From Candidatus Bathyarchaeota archaeon (GTDB lineage Archaea; Thermoproteota; Bathyarchaeia; Bathyarchaeales; B26-1): a DNA stretch of 8,943 bases. The DNA is taken from contig QMYL01000028.1 in assembly GCA_003662645.1 (NCBI GenBank), positions 1 to 8,943 of the forward strand, read 5' to 3'. Below the pieces are notes generated by a model. The model did not search any database. It saw only the letters and a list, made by a program, of their open reading frames with translations, and was not told the DNA's origin. The stretch's first letter is position 1, and every line of letters begins with the position of its first letter. Position numbers and translations under genes: made by a program. Below, in pieces: positions 5,492-8,943 of this stretch.

Positions 5492-7489
5492 TCAGCTTAT
5501 TTTGCTGCCCGGTCTTACGGGCTTATCCGGCTGGAGGAGCGTGACCGTCCTCCCATCCTGAGCTGCCAGTATCATGACCTCAGACTCTACACCCATGATC
5601 CTCCTAGGTTTAAGGTTGGTTATCAAGGCTACAAGTTTACCCTCGAGCTCCTCAGGCTTGTAGTTGTCAGCTATACCCGCAACGGCGTTCTTCAACTTTT
5701 CGTCGCCAACATCTATCGTCAACTTGATGAGCTTCCTAGAACCAGGAATACGCTCAGCCTTGACTATCTTACCAACCCTGAGATCCATCCTCGAGAACTC
5801 ATCGATGGAGACCATGTGAGAGGCGGCCCTAACCTTCTCGAGCATCTCCTGCAAACCCTCCCTTGAGGCCTCTATTTTATGGAATAGAGGCTTAGCTTCC
5901 CTAACCCTATGACCCGGTGGGAGGGGCTTTAGGGCCTCACTCCACCTATTCGCCTCCTCAGGTAGGTTTAGAAGTTTCCTGAGCCTCTCAGATGTGAAGG
6001 GCATGAATGGAGCCATGGTCACCGTTAGGGCTTTAACTATCTGAGCCGCGACGTATAATGTGGTGGCGGCGGAGCTTCTATCCCGCTTTATGGCTAGCCA
6101 TGGCTGTTTCTCGTTTAGGTATCTATTCCCTATCCGGCTCAGCTCCATGAAGATCCGTGTTGCGTCTTGGAGTTGGAAGCCTTCTATCCTCTCCGATATG
6201 CTCTCAACCTTCTCCTTTATTGAGTTCAGAACCTTCTCGTCTGGTTCGTCGAGTTTTGTTGGTTCTGGAACAACTCCGCCGAAGTATCTATTTATGAAGG
6301 TCAGCGTCCTATGGATGAAGTTTCCTAAGGTGTCGTTCAGGTCTGAGTTAACCTTCTCGATGAATACTTCCCATGTGAAGTTCGTATCCTTCGTTTCAGG
6401 CCTGATCGAGATTAGGGTGTACCTCCAGTAATCCGGCGGGAAGAGCTTTAGGGCTTCATCTATCCATACGCCTATCCTCCTACTCTTGGAGGACTTCTTA
6501 CCTTCGAAGACTAGAAACTCATTCGTGCTGACGTTCCACGGCAGATTGTAGCCCTCATGGGTTGCTAGGAGGAGGGCCGGCAGGATCAGGGTGTGGAATG
6601 GTATATTGTCTTTACCTATGAAGTACAGGGTCTTCGCGTCCTTATTGAACCAGTAGTCCTTCCAGCCATCGGGCTTACCCAACCTCTTGAAGTACTCGAT
6701 CGTCGCGGAGACATAGCCGAGGACGGCCTCGAGCCAGACGTAGATGGTCTTACCCTCGGCGCCCTTGAAGGGGGCGGGTATTCCCCACTTATTATCCCTA
6801 GTTATCGGCCTCGGCTTCAGCCCCTCCTTCAGTAGGTTTAGGCTGAAGTTCCTGGCGTTGTCAGGGAGCTGCCTGTTATTCTTTATATACTCCAGCAGTT
6901 GATCCGTGAACTTCGGCATGTCGAAGTACCAGTGAGTGACCCTCCTTATGGTTGGCTCTGAACCGCAGATCGTGCAGTAGGGATTTATGAGCTTCGTTGG
7001 TTCCAGCAGCCTCCCACACTTCTCACACTGGTCTCCACGCGCACCTTCATATCCACAGTATGGGCATGTTCCCTCAACGAACCTGTCGGGTAGGAAGCGC
7101 TTACATCTTGGGCAGTAGGGGAGCTCCGTCTCCATCGTGAATACGTAGCCGTTCCTCTCTATCTTTAGGAAGACCTCCCTAACGAAGGCTTTATGGTTCG
7201 GACTCTCGGTGCGTGTGTAGTTGTCGAAGGATATCCCCCATTTCCTGAAGAGCTCGGAGACCATCTTGTGGTTTCGGTCTGTGAGCTCCTTCGGGTTTAT
7301 GCCCTGCCTTATGGCTTCGACCTCTATTGGAGTTCCATGTTCATCTGAACCGCTTACGAAGACTACATCTTCACCCTTAAGCCTATAGTAACGGGCTATA
7401 ACATCGGCTGAGAGTATCGGGAGTAGGTTTCCAAGGTGGGGAACGTGGTTTATGTACGGCCAGGCAGCCGTGACGAGAACCTTCCCGAG
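5492..7489 (-). CDS. metG: Methionyl-tRNA synthetase, complete, with non-canonical start (CTC)
   Basis: MetG attaches methionine to tRNA-Met in the cytoplasm. Counting from CTC 7489 it has 665 residues. The N-terminus GKVLVTAAWPYINHVPHLGN holds the HIGH-type signature HVPH (15-18), followed by VSGSDEHGTPIEVEAI. Four CxxC knuckles bind zinc: CPRC 126-129, CPYC 142-145, CEKC 155-158 and CTIC 172-175. The KMSKS loop reads KKSSKS (331-336). An anticodon-binding helical domain follows, then a C-terminal EMAP/Trbp111-like tRNA-binding OB domain (about 562-665, beginning MDLRVGKIVKAERIPG). The first ATG in frame (7264) would remove the HIGH motif and cannot be the start. Between the in-frame TAG at 7511-7513 and the conserved core, the only codons are AAG ATT TGG GGG TGT ACC ACA CTC GGG AAG. 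CTC 7489 sits 7 nt after the SD-like GGGGGTG and gives the usual M-G-K-V start. The rival is a lost G that would join a leaderless ATG at 7536. Confidence 0.93.
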   Translation of the reverse strand, partial: LGKVLVTAAWPYINHVPHLGNLLPILSADVIARYYRLKGEDVVFVSGSDEHGTPIEVEAIRQGINPKELTDRNHKMVSELFRKWGISFDNYTRTESPNHKAFVREVFLKIERNGYVFTMETELPYCPRCKRFLPDRFVEGTCPYCGYEGARGDQCEKCGRLLEPTKLINPYCTICGSEPTIRRVTHWYFDMPKFTDQLLEYIKNNRQLPDNARNFSLNLLKEGLKPRPITRDNKWGIPAPFKGAEGKTIYVWLEAVLGYVSATIEYFKRLGKPDGWKDYWFNKDAKTLYFIGKDNIPFHTLILPALLLATHEGYNLPWNVSTNEFLVFEGKKSSKSRRIGVWIDEALKLFPPDYWRYTLISIRPETKDTNFTWEVFIEKVNSDLNDTLGNFIHRTLTFINRYFGGVVPEPTKLDEPDEKVLNSIKEKVESISERIEGFQLQDATRIFMELSRIGNRYLNEKQPWLAIKRDRSSAATTLYVAAQIVKALTVTMAPFMPFTSERLRKLLNLPEEANRWSEALKPLPPGHRVREAKPLFHKIEASREGLQEMLEKVRAASHMVSIDEFSRMDLRVGKIVKAERIPGSRKLIKLTIDVGDEKLKNAVAGIADNYKPEELEGKLVALITNLKPRRIMGVESEVMILAAQDGRTVTLLQPDKPVRPGSKIS

Positions 7490-7496
7490 TGTGGTA

Positions 7497-7503
7497 CACC
7501 CCC
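7497..7503 (-). promoter_or_regulatory. SD-like site ahead of the metG CTC start
   Basis: GGGGGTG differs from GGAGGTG at one base and is followed by 7 nt (TACCACA) and then CTC at 7489-7487. The geometry is the same as at the methyltransferase start (GAGGTG, 7 nt beginning TAC, CTG). Confidence 0.4.
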
Positions 7504-7535
7504 AAATCTTCTAGAGGTAAGAGATGTAACACTCA

Positions 7536-7564
7536 TACTTAAGCTCAACGGGGCTCCATATATC
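7536..7564 (-). promoter_or_regulatory. Two candidate metG TATA boxes
   Basis: CTTAAGTA (7543-7536) predicts a start near 7513, leaving a leader of about 25 nt that includes the SD-like site and favours the CTC start. GATATATG (7564-7557) predicts a start near 7535, exactly at an ATG (7536-7534) whose frame runs into metG but is offset by one base. Which box is used would help decide how metG begins. Confidence 0.4.
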
Positions 7565-7566
7565 CC

Positions 7567-7703
7567 TTACGCTTCAACTTCACCGCTCCACTTATACCTC
7601 ACGGCCAGTTAATGGTCTTCTCCAGCTTCTCATCGATGAGCTTGTAGGCTTCTATGACAACCTCCCTTGGCATAGACAGCGCCAACCAGGTCATCCATCG
7701 CAT
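7567..7703 (-). pseudogene. Small frameshifted gene upstream of metG, unknown function
   Basis: ATG 7703 opens a 34-codon frame ending at TGA 7599-7601, with good local codon use in MPREVVIEAYKLIDEKLEKT (residues 11-30). A second protein-like piece, AVRYKWSGEVEA, ends at TAA 7567-7569 in a neighbouring frame and begins at the very point where the first frame runs out. Adding one G to the GG at 7606-7605 would join them as KTINWAVRYKW, giving a protein of about 45 residues. A TATA box (TGTATAAAT, minus 7730-7722) lies about 23 nt before the ATG, and GGAGG (7718-7714) lies between. It may be a decayed gene, a sequencing gap of one base, or two unrelated short frames. No family was recognised. 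It lies on the metG strand, 77 nt before the CTC start. Confidence 0.35.
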
Positions 7704-7721
7704 AATTGATGGTCCTCCTTG

Positions 7722-7730
7722 ATTTATACA
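7722..7730 (-). promoter_or_regulatory. TATA box for the small frame at 7703
   Basis: TGTATAAAT on the minus strand is centred near 7726 and predicts transcription from about 7700-7703, matching the ATG at 7703 as a leaderless start. Transcription could continue into metG. Confidence 0.35.
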
Positions 7731-7800
7731 CTACTTAAGAGGCTTGTGGATGCTACCCTCTGGGAGATGTAGAGAAATTGAAGGCTGATATGGGATACCA

Positions 7801-7808
7801 TTAAATAT
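7801..7808 (+). promoter_or_regulatory. TATA box of the transketolase gene
   Basis: TTAAATAT predicts a start near 7830 and a leader of about 34 nt. Within the leader, GGTGGGGG (7850-7857) is an SD-like site 6 nt before the ATG at 7864. Apart from this promoter, I see nothing coding in 7731-7863. Confidence 0.5.
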
Positions 7809-7863
7809 TTGAAGGAATCCTCTGGTTATCGGCGACCGACTACATCTTGGTGGGGGAACGAGC

Positions 7864-8943
7864 ATGGACGAAGTAGCCTACCTAAAGGATAAGGCCAACA
7901 TCTTGAGGCTTCACACTATACGCGCAACGAGTAAGGCTGGTTCAGGGCACCCGACAAGCTGTCTATCATGCGCTGAGATCATGGCGACGCTCTTCTTTAA
8001 GGAGATGAATATAGACCCGAGAAACATAGACTACCTTGACAATGACGAGTTCATCCTCTCGAAGGGACATGCAGCACCTATACTATACGCAGCCTTAGCG
8101 GAGCTTGGGGTGATAGATAGGGATAAGATCCTAACCCTCAGGGAGTTCACGTCCGAGCTTGAGGGGCACCCGGTTCCCAGGGTTAAGGGCATAAGGGTCG
8201 CCACGGGTTCCCTCGGGCAGGGCCTATCTATAGGGGTCGGGATGGCCTATGCCAAGAGGCTTCTGGGCATCGATAGGAGGGTCTACGTCCTTCTTGGGGA
8301 TGGGGAGATGGCTGAGGGGTCGGTTTGGGAGGCGATAAACTTCGCAGGGAAGCTCCGCCTAACAAACCTAACAGCGATATTGGATATGAACCGCCTTGGA
8401 CAGAGTGGACCCACAATGTACAGCTGGGACTCAGGGGAGTATGAGAGAAGGATTAAGGCATTCGGTTGGCAGACTTACGTATGTAACGGACATGACGTCG
8501 AGGAGCTGATAGATGTACTGGACGGGGCTAAGTCATCAGATCGGCCGACCTTCATAATAGCAAGGACCGTTAAGGGTAAGGGGGTCAGCTTCCTCGAGGA
8601 TGCGGAGGGGAGGCATGGAAGAGCCTTGAAGGGGGAGGAGTTCAAGAGAGCTGAGAGCGAGATCTCTCCTAGAATTAAGAACTTGTATTTCAAGCCGACA
8701 AACTTCATCGAAGCGAAGCTCAAGGCTGAGGAGAGGAGATCAAAGTTTGCCATAGAGACCGACTATAAGCTTGGGGATATGGTCGCTACCAGGGTGGCCT
8801 ACGGGAAGGCCCTCGTTAAGCTTGGAGAGGTCAACGATAAGATGATCGTCCTGGATGGCGACGTTAAGAACTCGACGTTCACGGAGTTCTTCTTTGAGAG
8901 GTTCCCTGAGAGGAGCCTCGAGTGTTACATAGCTGAACAGAAC
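7864..8943 (+). CDS. tkt: Transketolase, single-chain animal-like type, N-terminal 360 residues (cut by window end)
   Basis: Transketolase moves two-carbon units between sugar phosphates in the non-oxidative pentose phosphate pathway using thiamine diphosphate (ThDP). The frame stays open to the last base. The ThDP/metal domain shows GHPTS (28-32), SKGHAAPILYA (66-76), GHPVPR (101-106), ATGSLGQGLS (113-122), the ThDP motif GDGEMAEGSVWEA (145-157) with metal ligand Asp146, and LDMNRLGQS (173-181) with Asn176. The pyrimidine-binding domain begins about 302 (LGDMVATRVAYGKALVKLG) and the window ends inside the catalytic AEQN, Glu358. Wording such as GHPTSC, SKGHAAPILYA and ILDMNRLGQS follows the animal TKT/TKTL branch rather than bacterial TktA. 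Many archaea carry the two halves as separate genes, whereas here they are fused. ATG 7864 has an SD and a TATA box. Full length is probably about 600-630 residues. Confidence 0.93.
   Translation, partial: MDEVAYLKDKANILRLHTIRATSKAGSGHPTSCLSCAEIMATLFFKEMNIDPRNIDYLDNDEFILSKGHAAPILYAALAELGVIDRDKILTLREFTSELEGHPVPRVKGIRVATGSLGQGLSIGVGMAYAKRLLGIDRRVYVLLGDGEMAEGSVWEAINFAGKLRLTNLTAILDMNRLGQSGPTMYSWDSGEYERRIKAFGWQTYVCNGHDVEELIDVLDGAKSSDRPTFIIARTVKGKGVSFLEDAEGRHGRALKGEEFKRAESEISPRIKNLYFKPTNFIEAKLKAEERRSKFAIETDYKLGDMVATRVAYGKALVKLGEVNDKMIVLDGDVKNSTFTEFFFERFPERSLECYIAEQN

Overview
The window reads as chromosome of a thermophilic-looking archaeon, probably of the Thermoproteota/TACK side (the rank is inference). 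Supporting signs are a methionyl-tRNA synthetase with four CxxC zinc knuckles, an MTH1187-type thiamine-binding protein, heavy use of AGG/AGA and ATA codons, TATA boxes about 25 nt ahead of start codons, and GGTG-type Shine-Dalgarno (SD) sites. No transposase, integrase, CRISPR array or complete tRNA/rRNA gene was recognised.

Layout. Positions 2-169 (+) are the end of a thiamine-binding protein gene, followed after 16 nt by a class I SAM methyltransferase (186-824, +) whose only suitable start is CTG. Positions 825-1717 hold no intact gene of normal size. This stretch contains a stop-interrupted frame behind a good TATA box (891-1166), several short minus-strand tails that may be gene remnants, and an 86-nt element closed by an 11-bp perfect inverted repeat (1401-1486). 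A two-gene membrane operon follows on +: a 912-residue UPF0182 protein with 7 membrane helices and a large external domain (1718-4456), then a 104-residue tail-anchored protein (4463-4777). Converging on it is a minus-strand pair: metG (5492-7489) and, 15 nt behind it, a PHP-domain phosphoesterase (4811-5476). The 374-nt gap 7490-7863 between the divergent metG and transketolase genes holds metG promoter candidates, a small frameshifted minus-strand gene (7567-7703) and the transketolase promoter. The last gene (7864 to the window end) is the first 360 codons of a single-chain, animal-type transketolase.

The genes are mostly housekeeping: coenzyme binding, methylation, tRNA charging and pentose-phosphate metabolism. 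The UPF0182 pair is the least understood unit. The most unusual signal is at gene starts. Both the methyltransferase and metG lack any ATG/GTG/TTG where the protein must begin. Both instead show GGTG, then exactly 7 nt beginning TAC, then a CTN codon (CTG or CTC). Either these are genuine non-AUG starts or each gene has lost one base in a short homopolymer; the sequence alone cannot decide.
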